The position numbers and the translations under genes were made by a program. Of a stretch of 64,000 nt of DNA, positions 39,958 through 52,679 are shown one piece after another. The DNA comes from Huaxiibacter chinensis. Lineage in GTDB: Bacteria > Pseudomonadota > Gammaproteobacteria > Enterobacterales > Enterobacteriaceae. The stretch lies in contig NZ_JAJVHF010000001.1 in the NCBI RefSeq assembly GCF_022171985.1, positions 248,001 through 312,000 of the forward strand, written 5' to 3'. How positions within the stretch are numbered: the stretch's first letter is position 1; each line of letters starts with the position of its first letter. The notes under the pieces are model-generated. The model made no database searches and was not told the DNA's origin. It saw nothing but the letters and a program-made list of their open reading frames with translations.

Positions 39958-41004
39958 ATGAAAAAATGGTCACGCCACCTGCTCGCGGCAGGCGCGCTTG
40001 CACTGGGAATGAGCGCCGCGCACGCGGATGACAGCAAAACGCTCTACTTCTACAACTGGACCGAGTATGTGCCGCCCGGCCTGCTGGAGCAGTTCACCAA
40101 AGAGACCGGCATCAAGGTTATCTATTCGACCTATGAATCGAACGAAACCATGTATGCCAAGCTCAAAACCTATAAAGACGGCGCGTACGATCTGGTCGTC
40201 CCATCGACCTATTTCGTCGATAAAATGCGCAAAGAGGGCATGATTCAAAAGATCGACAAATCGAAACTCACCCACTTCAACAATCTCGATCCGGAGATGC
40301 TGAATAAACCTTTCGATCCGAATAATGACTATTCGATCCCCTATATCTGGGGGGCGACGGCCATCGGTGTGAACAGCGATGAGATCGACCCTAAAACCGT
40401 GACCCGTTGGGCCGACCTGTGGAAGCCTGAATATAAAAGCAGCCTGCTGCTGACTGACGACGCCCGTGAAGTCTTCCAGATGGCGCTGCGCAAACTGGGC
40501 TATTCGGGAAACACGACCGATCCAAAAGAGATTGAAGCTGCGTATAACGAGCTCAAAAAACTGATGCCAAACGTGGCCGCCTTCAACTCGGATAACCCGG
40601 CTAACCCCTATATGGAAGGGGAAGTGAATCTGGGCATGGTGTGGAACGGTTCGGCTTATGTCGCGCGTCAGGCCGGCACGCCGCTGACGGTGGTTTGGCC
40701 AAAAGAGGGTGGGATCTTCTGGATGGATAGCCTGTCGATTCCGGCTAACGCCAAAAATGTCGAGGGCGCAATGAAGCTGATTAACTTCCTGCTGCGTCCC
40801 GATGTGGCCAAACAGGTTGCCGAAACCATCGGCTACCCGACCCCAAACCTGGCCGCGCGCAAGCTCCTCAGCCCGGAGGTGGCTAACGACAAAACGCTTT
40901 ATCCGGATGCGGAGACGATTAAAGCCGGTGAGTGGCAAAACGACGTCGGTGACGCCAGCCGGATTTATGAAGAGTATTATCAGAAGCTAAAAGCAGGACG
41001 TTAA
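39958..41004 (+). CDS. potD: Spermidine/putrescine-binding protein PotD
   Basis: A 348-residue periplasmic binding protein with a signal peptide (about residues 1-23, cleaved at AHA-DD). The aromatic-rich polyamine site includes YFYNWTEYVPP at the mature N-terminus, and WNGSAYVARQ and GIFWMDSLSIP downstream. Length equals E. coli PotD. The ATG at 39958 has AGGGGA in front; an earlier in-frame start reads through the potC end and is rejected. It closes the potABCD operon; a hairpin follows. Confidence 0.97.
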   Translation: MKKWSRHLLAAGALALGMSAAHADDSKTLYFYNWTEYVPPGLLEQFTKETGIKVIYSTYESNETMYAKLKTYKDGAYDLVVPSTYFVDKMRKEGMIQKIDKSKLTHFNNLDPEMLNKPFDPNNDYSIPYIWGATAIGVNSDEIDPKTVTRWADLWKPEYKSSLLLTDDAREVFQMALRKLGYSGNTTDPKEIEAAYNELKKLMPNVAAFNSDNPANPYMEGEVNLGMVWNGSAYVARQAGTPLTVVWPKEGGIFWMDSLSIPANAKNVEGAMKLINFLLRPDVAKQVAETIGYPTPNLAARKLLSPEVANDKTLYPDAETIKAGEWQNDVGDASRIYEEYYQKLKAGR

Positions 41005-41025
41005 CCCTGCGCTGAACTGACTCCT

Positions 41026-41052
41026 GGCCCGGTAGCGTGCGCTTGCCGGGCC
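41026..41052. repeat. REP-like hairpin after potD
   Basis: GGCCCGG / CCGGGCC with inner arms AGCG / CGCT forms a near-perfect palindrome between convergent potD and cobB. It has the layout of enterobacterial REP units but lacks a T-run. Confidence 0.6.
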
Positions 41053-41066
41053 AACGAGTCACGACG

Positions 41067-41888
41067 TTATAATCCCTTCAGCAGTTTCTCGATAAACTCC
41101 GGCACCACTTCACTCGCCAGACCGTACTGTTTCTCTTCAAATTCGCTGCCGACCTGGCTTGGTTCGAGATTCAGCTCAACGGTATGCGCCCCGTGCAGTT
41201 TTGCCTCGTGTACAAAGCCAGCGGCGGGATAGACGTGGCCGGAGGTGCCGATGGCGATAAAGACGTCGGCCATTGCCAACGCGCTGTAAATCTCATCCAT
41301 TCCCAGCGGCATCTCACCAAACCAGACAACGTGCGGACGCAAGGCTTGCGGGAACTGACAGCAGTGGCATTTATCCTCGGGGGTAATGTCACCGGTCCAG
41401 TCCAGCACCTGTCCGCTCGACGCACAGCGAACTTTAAGTAATTCGCCGTGCATGTGAATAATCTGGCGGTTACCCGCGCGCTCGTGCAGATTGTCGATGT
41501 TCTGGGTCACCAGCAGGAAACGATCGCCCAGCGCCTCTTCGAGCGTTGCCAGCGCTAAATGCGCCGCGTTTGGTGCAATGTCTGGGGACTGTAACTGACG
41601 GCGGCGGTCGTTATAAAACCGCTGCACCAGGTCGGGATTACGGGCAAAACCTTCGGGCGTGGCGACATCTTCCACCCGGTGCTCCTCCCACAAACCATCC
41701 GCAGCGCGAAAGGTGCGGATACCGGACTCGGCGGAGATCCCCGCCCCGGTTAATACGACAACTCTTGGCTTTTCCATACCTTCTGGCATCACCCTGTCTC
41801 TGAAAAAGATCCGCTGGCGTAAGCGTTCACGCAGGCGGCGTTTAGTTTTACGAAAACGACCCAGTCGACCTAACCGACGCGACAGCAT
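41067..41888 (-). CDS. cobB: NAD-dependent protein deacylase CobB (sirtuin)
   Basis: A 273-residue class III sirtuin that removes acetyl, succinyl and related groups from lysines using NAD. NAD-binding [14 protein letters not shown] (near residues 48-61), [12 protein letters not shown] with the catalytic His in HMHGELL (near residues 140-155) and a four-Cys zinc pattern (CASSGQ... CHCC) are present. The Arg-rich N-terminal extension ([23 protein letters not shown], here about 40 residues) corresponds to the long E. coli form. It follows nagK by 16 bases on the same strand, and the C-terminus is slightly shorter than in E. coli. Confidence 0.95.
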   Translation of the reverse strand: MLSRRLGRLGRFRKTKRRLRERLRQRIFFRDRVMPEGMEKPRVVVLTGAGISAESGIRTFRAADGLWEEHRVEDVATPEGFARNPDLVQRFYNDRRRQLQSPDIAPNAAHLALATLEEALGDRFLLVTQNIDNLHERAGNRQIIHMHGELLKVRCASSGQVLDWTGDITPEDKCHCCQFPQALRPHVVWFGEMPLGMDEIYSALAMADVFIAIGTSGHVYPAAGFVHEAKLHGAHTVELNLEPSQVGSEFEEKQYGLASEVVPEFIEKLLKGL

Positions 41889-41904
41889 AATAACCTCTTA
41901 ATTG

Positions 41905-42816
41905 CTAGCGAGTGAGATGGAGGAATGCCGCTCCGCGCATACCTCCAGCATCCCCATGACGCGCACGTTCGATACGCGGTACGCGGGCAACCGGCAGCAA
42001 ATGACGGGGCAAACGCCCGGACAATTGCTCCGTAATCACCGTAAAGTTCGACAGCCCACCTCCAATCACCAGCAGGTCGGGATCCACGATGGTCAAAATA
42101 GTGCCTAAGCACACCGCCAGCAGATCGAGATAACGTTCAACGTGCTCCCGGGCCTGCGCATCCCCCTGCTCCCACAGCGTGATGATTTGCGGCGCCTCAA
42201 GTTTTTGATGATAGAAGTGTTCGTAAAGCCATGCAAACCCACGGCCAGAGAGATAGTTTTCGATACATCCGTGTTGCCCGCATCCGCAGCGTACCAGAGG
42301 GAAATCGCGGCCCACCACATTGAGCGCGTCTACGGGTAGACGAATATGCCCAAATTCACCGGTGATATAGCTGCGTCCCGCGATCGGTTTGCCGTTAAAG
42401 ACAATACCCCCGCCAACGCCCGTACCGAGGATCAAGCCCATGACGAGGGGCAACTGACGAAACTCCTCATCCCAGGCTTCCGAGAGGGCAAAACAGTTGG
42501 CATCGTTATCAAGACGCACGTCGCGGTCGAGACGGGCAGAGAGATCCGCACGCAGCGGTCGGCCGCTGGCGGCGGGCACATTCGCCGCGTATAGCGTGCC
42601 GTCGTCAGTTTCAGGCATGCCGGGAATGCCTATGCCAACGGAACCTTTCACACCAAAACGCGTATCGGCTTCATTGACCAGGGTGATAATTGCCGTCAGA
42701 AAGGCTTCATAGCTCTCACGTGGAGTGGGAACACGTGTTTCCCACTGCAACCTGAGTTGATCATCAAATATGCCAAGCGCAATTTTTGTGCCGCCAATAT
42801 CAAATCCATAATACAT
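41905..42816 (-). CDS. nagK: N-acetyl-D-glucosamine kinase
   Basis: A 303-residue ROK-family sugar kinase that phosphorylates N-acetylglucosamine released during cell-wall recycling. The ATP-binding [10 protein letters not shown] is at the N-terminus, the catalytic aspartate in [16 protein letters not shown] (near residues 103-118), and the ROK zinc motif is [17 protein letters not shown] (near residues 170-186). Length equals E. coli NagK. It precedes cobB on the minus strand and follows lolCDE, the same neighbourhood as in E. coli; NagZ, which acts earlier in the same recycling path, is also in this window. Confidence 0.97.
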   Translation of the reverse strand: MYYGFDIGGTKIALGIFDDQLRLQWETRVPTPRESYEAFLTAIITLVNEADTRFGVKGSVGIGIPGMPETDDGTLYAANVPAASGRPLRADLSARLDRDVRLDNDANCFALSEAWDEEFRQLPLVMGLILGTGVGGGIVFNGKPIAGRSYITGEFGHIRLPVDALNVVGRDFPLVRCGCGQHGCIENYLSGRGFAWLYEHFYHQKLEAPQIITLWEQGDAQAREHVERYLDLLAVCLGTILTIVDPDLLVIGGGLSNFTVITEQLSGRLPRHLLPVARVPRIERARHGDAGGMRGAAFLHLTR

Positions 42817-42923
42817 AACGCATTCCTCTTTCTGATTTGGCGGCTATACACGTCGTCTTTTACGCAGCCCTTGCGCAGGCTGCATAAAGGATGTGGCGGA
42901 ATAGACGACCAATCATGACGTAA

Positions 42924-46112
<3,189 letters not shown>

Positions 46113-46317
46113 TTAAGCGTAAATGACTGAAACCGTAAGCTTTGGTAATCATTTATCCGAAAAATTCAGATAAATCATAAAGCTATCGACCGTGCCGTGC
46201 TGCACAGCCCTCCACCTTTTCCTAAAATCGTCCCGATACAGACTCTTACCCATTACATCCCTTTGCCCTTCGCTCAGGATTGGCGGTCTTTTTTGGCAAC
46301 ACAGGTATCAGTGACCG

Positions 46318-47391
46318 ATGAAACAAAAAGCATTATGGATAAATCAGATAAAGGGATTATGTATCTGCCTGGTGGTTATTTACCACTCGGTGATCACCTT
46401 TTATCCCCACCTTACCGGCCTACAGCTCCCGCTATCCGGTTTACTCGCAAAATGCTGGGTCTATTTTAATCTCTATCTTGCACCGTTTCGCATGCCGGTC
46501 TTTTTCTTTATTTCCGGCTATTTAATACGCCGCTATATTGATGAAGTTGGCTGGCGAACCAGCCTGGATAAACGGGTCTGGAGCATCGTGTGGGTGCTGG
46601 CCCTGTGGGGAATTGTGCAGTGGCAGGCGCTTATCCATATAAATGCCTGGCTGGCCCCCGAACGCGACCTGGCGACCGCCTCCAACGCCGCGTATGCCGA
46701 CTCCCTGACGGGTTTCCTTCGCGGCATGCTGACGGCCAGCACCAGCCTGTGGTACCTCTATGCGCTGGTGGTCTATTTTACGCTGTGCAAACTGTTAAGT
46801 CGCTGGAAATTGCCCGTACTTTGCGCACTGGCGCTGGCAAGCGTCGCGATTAATTTCCTGCCCTTGCCCTGGTGGGGGATGAACAGCGTGGTACGCAATA
46901 TGATCTACTACAGCCTGGGTGCCTGGTTTGGCGCGCAGCTGATGGAGTGGATGAAAAGTCTGACCATCAGCCGTTACTGGCTCCCCGTCGCGCTCTTTGG
47001 CGCCGTTTCCGTGGTTTTATGGTTTGCCAACGTACCGTTGCTGCTGTCATTGCTCTCTATTTTGCTCATCATGAAAGTGTTCTACAGCGTCGAGCAGCGC
47101 TACGCCGTACATCCCAACAATCTGCTCAACGTCGTGGGCTCGAACACGATAGCCATCTACACCACACACCGGATCCTGATTGAGGCGTTCAGCCTCTTTT
47201 TCATCGGCGAACTCAACGCCGCCGACTGGCCGGTGTGGGCCGAACTGACGCTTATCCTGATCTATCCCTTCGCCAGCCTGATCGTCTGTACGCTGGTTGG
47301 CCTGGGCGCACGTAAACTTTCCAGCGCTCTTTTTGGCGATATTTTCTTTACGCCCCCAGCCCGCCTGGCGCCTGTACAGGCTGCGCGCTAA
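46318..47391 (+). CDS. ycfT: Acyltransferase 3 family membrane protein YcfT
   Basis: A 357-residue inner-membrane protein with about ten spans and an acyltransferase-3 type N-terminus (KGLCICLVVIYHSVITFYPH, with the catalytic-type His). PVFFFISGYLIRR near residues 59-71 and GSNTIAIYTTHRI near residues 283-295 are strongly shared with E. coli YcfT. The substrate is unknown; members transfer acyl groups to extracytoplasmic sugars. It stands between lolC and mfd and has its own weak ribosome site. Confidence 0.9.
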   Translation: MKQKALWINQIKGLCICLVVIYHSVITFYPHLTGLQLPLSGLLAKCWVYFNLYLAPFRMPVFFFISGYLIRRYIDEVGWRTSLDKRVWSIVWVLALWGIVQWQALIHINAWLAPERDLATASNAAYADSLTGFLRGMLTASTSLWYLYALVVYFTLCKLLSRWKLPVLCALALASVAINFLPLPWWGMNSVVRNMIYYSLGAWFGAQLMEWMKSLTISRYWLPVALFGAVSVVLWFANVPLLLSLLSILLIMKVFYSVEQRYAVHPNNLLNVVGSNTIAIYTTHRILIEAFSLFFIGELNAADWPVWAELTLILIYPFASLIVCTLVGLGARKLSSALFGDIFFTPPARLAPVQAAR

Positions 47392-47399
47392 TCCGTTTT

Positions 47400-47418
47400 C
47401 GCCCCCCATTTGGGGGCG
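47400..47418 (+). terminator. ycfT hairpin
   Basis: CGCCCCC / GGGGGCG around CATTT follows ycfT by 8 bases, with AATTCT instead of a full T-run. It is probably a weak terminator before mfd. Confidence 0.55.
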
Positions 47419-47539
47419 AATTCTCCCTGTGTGCGGTTCCGGTTTGCTAATACAAAACGATCAAGGATAATAAAGACATTGCGTATCAGTGATATGCCCC
47501 AATACTGTTGGTATATCCATAAGAGATCCTGACAAAGCT

Positions 47540-50500
47540 ATGCCTGAACAATATCGTTACTCTCTGCCCGGCAAAGCGGGCGACCAGCGTCAGCTGGGTG
47601 AACTAACGGGTGCAGCCTGTGCCACCCTCGTTGCGGAAATCGCTGAGCGCCACCCTGGCCCGGTGGTGCTTATCGCCCCGGATATGCAAAACGCCCTGCG
47701 TCTGCATGATGAAATTCGCCAGTTTACCGACAGCCTGGTCTTCAGCCTCGCGGACTGGGAAACGCTGCCTTACGACAGCTTCTCCCCACATCAGGAGATC
47801 ATCTCCTCGCGTCTGTCGACCCTGTATCAGTTACCGTCCATGCAGCGTGGCGTGCTGATCGTCCCGGTGAATACCTTAATGCAGCGCGTCTGTCCCCACA
47901 GCTATCTGCATGGGCACGCCCTGGTGATGAAAAAAGGCCAGCGCCTGTCCCGGGATGCACTGCGCGCGCAGCTAGACAGCGCCGGTTATCGTCATGTGGA
48001 TCAGGTCATGGAGCATGGTGAATATGCCACGCGTGGCGCCCTGCTGGACCTCTACCCGATGGGAAGCACCCAGCCGTACCGCCTGGATTTCTTTGATGAT
48101 GAAATCGACAGCCTGCGCGTCTTTGATGCGGATACTCAGCGCACGCTGGAAGAGGTCGAGGCGATAAATTTACTGCCCGCCCATGAATTCCCGACCGATA
48201 AAACCGCCATTGAGCTGTTCCGCAGCCAGTGGCGCGACCGGTTCGATGTAAAGCGCGACGCAGAACATATCTATCAACAAGTCAGTAAAGGGACCTTGCC
48301 CGCGGGGATTGAGTACTGGCAGCCGTTGTTCTTTAGTGAGCCGCTCCCTGCCCTCTTTAGTTATTTCCCGGCTTCCACGCTGGTGGTGAACACCGGCGAT
48401 GTGGAGTCCAGCGCCACCCGTTTTGAGAATGAAACCCGCGCGCGCTATGAGAACCGTGGCGTCGATCCTATGCGTCCGTTATTGCCGCCAGAACAGCTGT
48501 GGCTGCGCACCGACGAACTGTTCTCTGAACTTAAACGCTGGCCGCGCGTTCAGCTCAAAACTGAAAAGCTGGCGGACAAAGCCGCTAATACCAACCTGGC
48601 TTTCGAGAAACTGCCGGATATCGCGGTTCAGGCGCAGCAGAAGTCGCCGCTGGATAACCTGCGTCGATTCCTGGAATCCTTTAACGGCCCGGTGATTTTC
48701 TCTGTCGAAAGCGAAGGTCGTCGCGAGGCGCTGGGCGAGCTGCTTGGGCGAATCAAAATCGCGCCTAAACGTATTTTACGTCTGGATGAAGCCCGCGAGA
48801 GCGGACGTTATCTGATGATTGGCGCCGCCGAGCATGGCTTTATCGACACCCTAAACAACCGGGCGCTAATTTGTGAAAGCGATCTGCTGGGTGAACGCGT
48901 CGCCCGTCGTCGTCAGGACAGCCGTCGCACCATTAACCCTGATACCTTAATTCGCAACCTGGCAGAATTACACCCGGGTCAGCCGATCGTCCATCTGGAG
49001 CATGGCGTGGGTCGCTATGCCGGAATGACCACCCTGGAAGCGGGCGGTATTAAGGGTGAGTATCTGATGCTGACCTATGCAGGTGATGCAAAGCTCTATG
49101 TCCCGGTCTCCTCTTTGCATCTCATCAGCCGCTATGCGGGCGGCGCTGAAGAAAACGCGCCGCTGCACAAGCTTGGCGGGGATGCCTGGACGCGGGCGCG
49201 GCAGAAAGCGGCGGAAAAAGTGCGTGATGTGGCAGCAGAGCTGCTGGATATTTATGCCCAACGCGCGGCGAAATCCGGCTATGCCTTTAAGCACGATAAA
49301 GAGCAGTATCAGCTTTTCTGCGACAGCTTCCCGTTTGAAACCACGCCGGATCAGGCTCAGGCCATTAATGCCGTACTCAGCGATATGTGTCAGCCGCTGG
49401 CGATGGATCGTCTGGTGTGCGGCGACGTGGGCTTCGGTAAAACCGAAGTCGCCATGCGCGCCACCTTCCTGGCAATTGAAAATAACAAGCAGGTGGCCGT
49501 GCTGGTGCCTACCACTCTGCTCGCCCAGCAGCACTACGACAATTTCCGCGATCGCTTTGCAAACTGGCCGGTACGCATCGAAATGCTGTCACGCTTTCGC
49601 AGTGCCAAAGAACAGACGCAGATCCTCGAGCAGGCCAGCGAAGGGAAAATCGATATTCTGATTGGCACGCATAAATTGCTGCAAAGCGACGTGAAATGGA
49701 AAGATTTGGGCTTACTTATCGTCGATGAGGAGCACCGCTTTGGGGTTCGTCATAAAGAGCGTATCAAGGCCATGCGCGCCGATGTGGACATTCTGACCCT
49801 GACGGCGACGCCGATCCCGCGAACCCTCAACATGGCGATGAGCGGCATGCGCGATCTGTCTATTATTGCCACGCCGCCTGCGCGTCGCCTTGCGGTGAAA
49901 ACCTTCGTACGCGAGTACGACAGCCTGGTGGTTCGCGAAGCCATCCTGCGCGAAGTGTTGCGCGGAGGCCAGGTTTACTATCTGTTCAATGATGTAGAAA
50001 ACATTCAAAAAGCCGCGGATAAGCTGGCGGCGCTGGTTCCGGAGGCGCGCGTTGCGATTGGTCACGGACAGATGCGCGAGCGCGAGCTGGAGCGGGTGAT
50101 GAACGATTTCCATCACCAGCGTTTTAACGTGCTGGTTTGTACCACCATCATCGAAACCGGTATCGATATTCCGACCGCCAACACCATCATCATTGAGCGC
50201 GCCGATCACTTTGGCCTGGCCCAGCTTCACCAGCTGCGTGGGCGCGTTGGGCGTTCGCATCATCAGGCCTACGCCTGGCTGATGACGCCTCATCCTAAGG
50301 CCATGACTACGGATGCGCAGAAGCGTCTGGAAGCCATAGCGTCGCTGGAGGATCTGGGTGCGGGCTTTGCCCTGGCGACGCACGATCTGGAAATTCGTGG
50401 CGCAGGGGAGCTGCTGGGAGAAGATCAAAGCGGTTCCATGGAAACCATCGGTTTCTCGTTATACATGGAGCTGCTGGAGAACGCCGTTGACGCGCTGAAA

Positions 50501-50986
50501 GCGGGGCGTGAGCCTTCCCTTGAAGACCTCACCAGCCAGCAAACTGAAGTCGAACTGCGCATGCCTTCCCTGTTGCCGGACGATTATATTCCGGACGTCA
50601 ACACGCGTCTGTCGTTCTACAAACGCATTGCCAGCGCCAAAAAAGAGGCCGAACTGGAGGAGATCAAAGTCGAACTGATTGACCGGTTTGGGCTTTTACC
50701 GGATGCCGCGCGCACCCTTCTGGAGGTGGCTTCTCTTCGCCAGCAGGCGCAAAAGCTGGGCATTCGTAAACTTGAGAGCCATGATAAAGGCGGTACGATT
50801 GAGTTTGCTGAAAAAAATCACGTTGATCCGATGTGGCTGATTAGTCTGCTGCAAAAGCAACCCCAGCACTTCCGTCTGGATGGGCCTACGCGCCTGAAAT
50901 TCACCCAGGATTTAGCGGAACGCAAAGTTCGCATGGAGTGGGTTAATCAGTTTATGCGCCAGCTTGCCGAGAACAGCATTGCCTGA
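47540..50986 (+). CDS. mfd: Transcription-repair coupling factor Mfd
   Basis: A 1148-residue SF2 DNA translocase that removes RNA polymerase stalled at lesions and recruits UvrA. The N-terminal UvrB-homology module is followed by the RNA polymerase-interacting domain (about residues 480-550), then motor domains with Walker A GDVGFGKTE and DEEH box IVDEEHRFG, and the TRG motif region. The C-terminal UvrA-inhibiting domain is complete. The start MPEQYRYSLPG gives the E. coli length; an upstream in-frame start is not supported. A REP-like hairpin follows. Confidence 0.97.
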   Translation: MPEQYRYSLPGKAGDQRQLGELTGAACATLVAEIAERHPGPVVLIAPDMQNALRLHDEIRQFTDSLVFSLADWETLPYDSFSPHQEIISSRLSTLYQLPSMQRGVLIVPVNTLMQRVCPHSYLHGHALVMKKGQRLSRDALRAQLDSAGYRHVDQVMEHGEYATRGALLDLYPMGSTQPYRLDFFDDEIDSLRVFDADTQRTLEEVEAINLLPAHEFPTDKTAIELFRSQWRDRFDVKRDAEHIYQQVSKGTLPAGIEYWQPLFFSEPLPALFSYFPASTLVVNTGDVESSATRFENETRARYENRGVDPMRPLLPPEQLWLRTDELFSELKRWPRVQLKTEKLADKAANTNLAFEKLPDIAVQAQQKSPLDNLRRFLESFNGPVIFSVESEGRREALGELLGRIKIAPKRILRLDEARESGRYLMIGAAEHGFIDTLNNRALICESDLLGERVARRRQDSRRTINPDTLIRNLAELHPGQPIVHLEHGVGRYAGMTTLEAGGIKGEYLMLTYAGDAKLYVPVSSLHLISRYAGGAEENAPLHKLGGDAWTRARQKAAEKVRDVAAELLDIYAQRAAKSGYAFKHDKEQYQLFCDSFPFETTPDQAQAINAVLSDMCQPLAMDRLVCGDVGFGKTEVAMRATFLAIENNKQVAVLVPTTLLAQQHYDNFRDRFANWPVRIEMLSRFRSAKEQTQILEQASEGKIDILIGTHKLLQSDVKWKDLGLLIVDEEHRFGVRHKERIKAMRADVDILTLTATPIPRTLNMAMSGMRDLSIIATPPARRLAVKTFVREYDSLVVREAILREVLRGGQVYYLFNDVENIQKAADKLAALVPEARVAIGHGQMRERELERVMNDFHHQRFNVLVCTTIIETGIDIPTANTIIIERADHFGLAQLHQLRGRVGRSHHQAYAWLMTPHPKAMTTDAQKRLEAIASLEDLGAGFALATHDLEIRGAGELLGEDQSGSMETIGFSLYMELLENAVDALKAGREPSLEDLTSQQTEVELRMPSLLPDDYIPDVNTRLSFYKRIASAKKEAELEEIKVELIDRFGLLPDAARTLLEVASLRQQAQKLGIRKLESHDKGGTIEFAEKNHVDPMWLISLLQKQPQHFRLDGPTRLKFTQDLAERKVRMEWVNQFMRQLAENSIA

Positions 50987-50995
50987 CGAAACGCC

Positions 50996-51025
50996 GGTCC
51001 CGGTGATGCATCGTACGCCGGGACC
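50996..51025. repeat. REP-like hairpin after mfd
   Basis: GGTCCCGG / CCGGGACC with an inner GATGCATC palindrome lies just after mfd. Its shape is like that of REP units but its arms differ. There is no T-run. Confidence 0.55.
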
Positions 51026-51141
51026 GACAATTTACAAACTCTTGCACTCCCCCTGGACTTCCCGACACATCCCTTCGCCATAATGATCCCGTAGTTCCCA
51101 TATAAAAATAACCACACTCTTGATCTGGATTTAGGGTATTT

Positions 51142-52098
51142 ATGATGACTCAGCGTTTGACTTACTGGCTAACCCTGCTGGCTCTGGTTGCGACCGTTGC
51201 CATGACCCTTCCCGCCCGCGCCAACACCTGGCCCTTGCCACCGGCGGGCAGTCGTCTGGTGGGAGAAAACCGTTTCCACGTGGTGGAAAATGATGGCGGA
51301 TCGCTTGAAGCGATTGCCAAAAAATACAACGTTGGCTTCCTGGCGCTGTTGCAGGCGAACCCGGGCGTCGACCCCTATGTTCCTCGCGCGGGCAGCGTGC
51401 TGACGATCCCCCTGCAAAGCCTGCTGCCTGATGCCCCGCGGGAAGGCCTGGTCATTAACCTGGCTGAGCTTCGCCTTTACTACTATCCACCCGGTCAAAA
51501 TAACGTCACGGTGTATCCTATCGGCATTGGTCAACTGGGGGGCGATACGCTGACGCCAACCATGGTAACGACCGTGTCGGACAAGCGGGCTAATCCAACC
51601 TGGACCCCAACGGCCAATATCCGCGCGCGCTATAAAGCGCAGGGAATTGAATTACCCGCGGTGGTTCCGGCAGGCCCGGATAACCCAATGGGCCATCATG
51701 CGATCCGCCTTGCCGCTTACGGTGGCGTTTATCTGCTCCACGGAACCAATGCAGATTTTGGCATTGGTATGCGGGTCAGTTCTGGCTGCATTCGCCTGCG
51801 CGACGGGGATATTGAAGCCCTCTTCCGCGAGATCGCACCGGGCACAAAGGTCAACATTATTAACACGCCGATTAAAGTGTCCGAGGAGCCGGGCGGCAAA
51901 CGTCTGGTGGAGATCCATCAGCCGCTTTCTAAAAATATCGACGACGATCCGCAGACGCTGCCCATTGTCCTGACGCCAGCCATGCAAGCGTTCAAAGCGG
52001 GGGCGAATAGCCAGGTTATGGAACGTGCAATGGAAGCGCGTGCAGGTATGCCAGTAGATGTGACGCTGCCTCACGCTGTGGCTCAGCAAACCCTGTAA
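51142..52098 (+). CDS. ldtC: L,D-transpeptidase LdtC (YcfS)
   Basis: A 318-residue periplasmic enzyme that attaches Braun lipoprotein to peptidoglycan. It has a signal peptide (about residues 1-27, cleaved near ARA-NT). A LysM domain (about residues 43-92) and a YkuD catalytic domain (about residues 97-230) follow; the latter holds HGTN...SSGCIRL with the nucleophilic Cys. It resembles E. coli YcfS/LdtC along its length. It stands alone, and a strong terminator follows. Confidence 0.95.
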   Translation: MMTQRLTYWLTLLALVATVAMTLPARANTWPLPPAGSRLVGENRFHVVENDGGSLEAIAKKYNVGFLALLQANPGVDPYVPRAGSVLTIPLQSLLPDAPREGLVINLAELRLYYYPPGQNNVTVYPIGIGQLGGDTLTPTMVTTVSDKRANPTWTPTANIRARYKAQGIELPAVVPAGPDNPMGHHAIRLAAYGGVYLLHGTNADFGIGMRVSSGCIRLRDGDIEALFREIAPGTKVNIINTPIKVSEEPGGKRLVEIHQPLSKNIDDDPQTLPIVLTPAMQAFKAGANSQVMERAMEARAGMPVDVTLPHAVAQQTL

Positions 52099-52107
52099 TA
52101 CGTCAAC

Positions 52108-52142
52108 AAAAAGGCCCTGCTCGCGAGAGCAGGGCCTTTTTT
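52108..52142 (+). terminator. ldtC terminator
   Basis: AAAGGCCCTGCTC / GAGCAGGGCCTTT with a GCGA loop is flanked by an A-run and followed by TTTT. Confidence 0.9.
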
Positions 52143-52175
52143 ATTGCAGTGGCAGAGATGAGGGTTCTGCGGTGC

Positions 52176-52433
52176 TTATTTGTAGATGACAGCGGTACCG
52201 TGCAGGTTATTTGGACCCGTCACAGAGGTAATACGGAATGATTTTGCGCCCATGGCATCGGCTTTTTGCGACAGTTGTTCTTCCAGTGAACCCAGATTCG
52301 TCCCCGCATTGGCGGAGATGGTGCCGGTTTTTTGCTGGTCAGCCGGGGTAGATTGCACTTCAACCGCGGCGAAGCTGGCGAAAGAAAGGGAGCTTAGTAC
52401 AGCGGCAGCGATAAGAGTTTTAACGTTTTTCAT
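52176..52433 (-). CDS. bhsA: Outer-membrane/periplasmic stress protein BhsA (YcfR, ComC)
   Basis: An 85-residue YhcN/BhsA-family protein with a signal peptide (about residues 1-22, cleaved near SFA-AV). The mature part has the DUF1471 pattern QKTGTISANAGTNLGSLEEQ and ends NNLHGTAVIYK. In E. coli it is induced by copper and many stresses, lowers outer-membrane copper permeability, and is repressed by ComR. comR is divergent across a 246-base gap here, as in E. coli. Length equals E. coli BhsA. Confidence 0.95.
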   Translation of the reverse strand: MKNVKTLIAAAVLSSLSFASFAAVEVQSTPADQQKTGTISANAGTNLGSLEEQLSQKADAMGAKSFRITSVTGPNNLHGTAVIYK

Positions 52434-52679
52434 GTTTTTAGACCTTCAGGCAGATGAATGTTTTGGCCGTTAATCATTTAATTAACGATCGATAGGTAAA
52501 TGATAAGTGTGATCCAGGTCACTCGTCAACCCATTTTTATAACGACCATTAAATTAATTTTTAATGCCTTATTTTTCATATTCATAAGATGAATTTATTT
52601 TTCTGAAATCAACGCTGGTCGTGGATGGCAATTATTTTTATAATGGTTGTTCAACAAATCAACAGAGGTACAACGGCAC
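52434..52679. promoter_or_regulatory. Divergent bhsA-comR control region
   Basis: The gap holds a CRP-like site at 52508-52523 and a pair of matching arms, AACGACCATTA near 52541 and TAATGGTTGTT near 52641, one base different from being reverse complements. TTGTTCAACAA (a perfect 11-base palindrome) overlaps the second arm just before comR. These are candidates for the ComR operator; none is proven. Confidence 0.5.
52508..52523. promoter_or_regulatory. CRP-like site upstream of bhsA
   Basis: TGTGATCCAGGTCACT matches TGTGA-N6-TCACA with one mismatch, about 75 bases upstream of bhsA. Confidence 0.5.

Noticed and set aside
42863..42882. GCAGCC / GGCTGC hairpin between nagK and lolE as a terminator
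   Set aside because: The stem is short with no T-run on the minus strand; lolCDE-nagK read-through seems equally likely.
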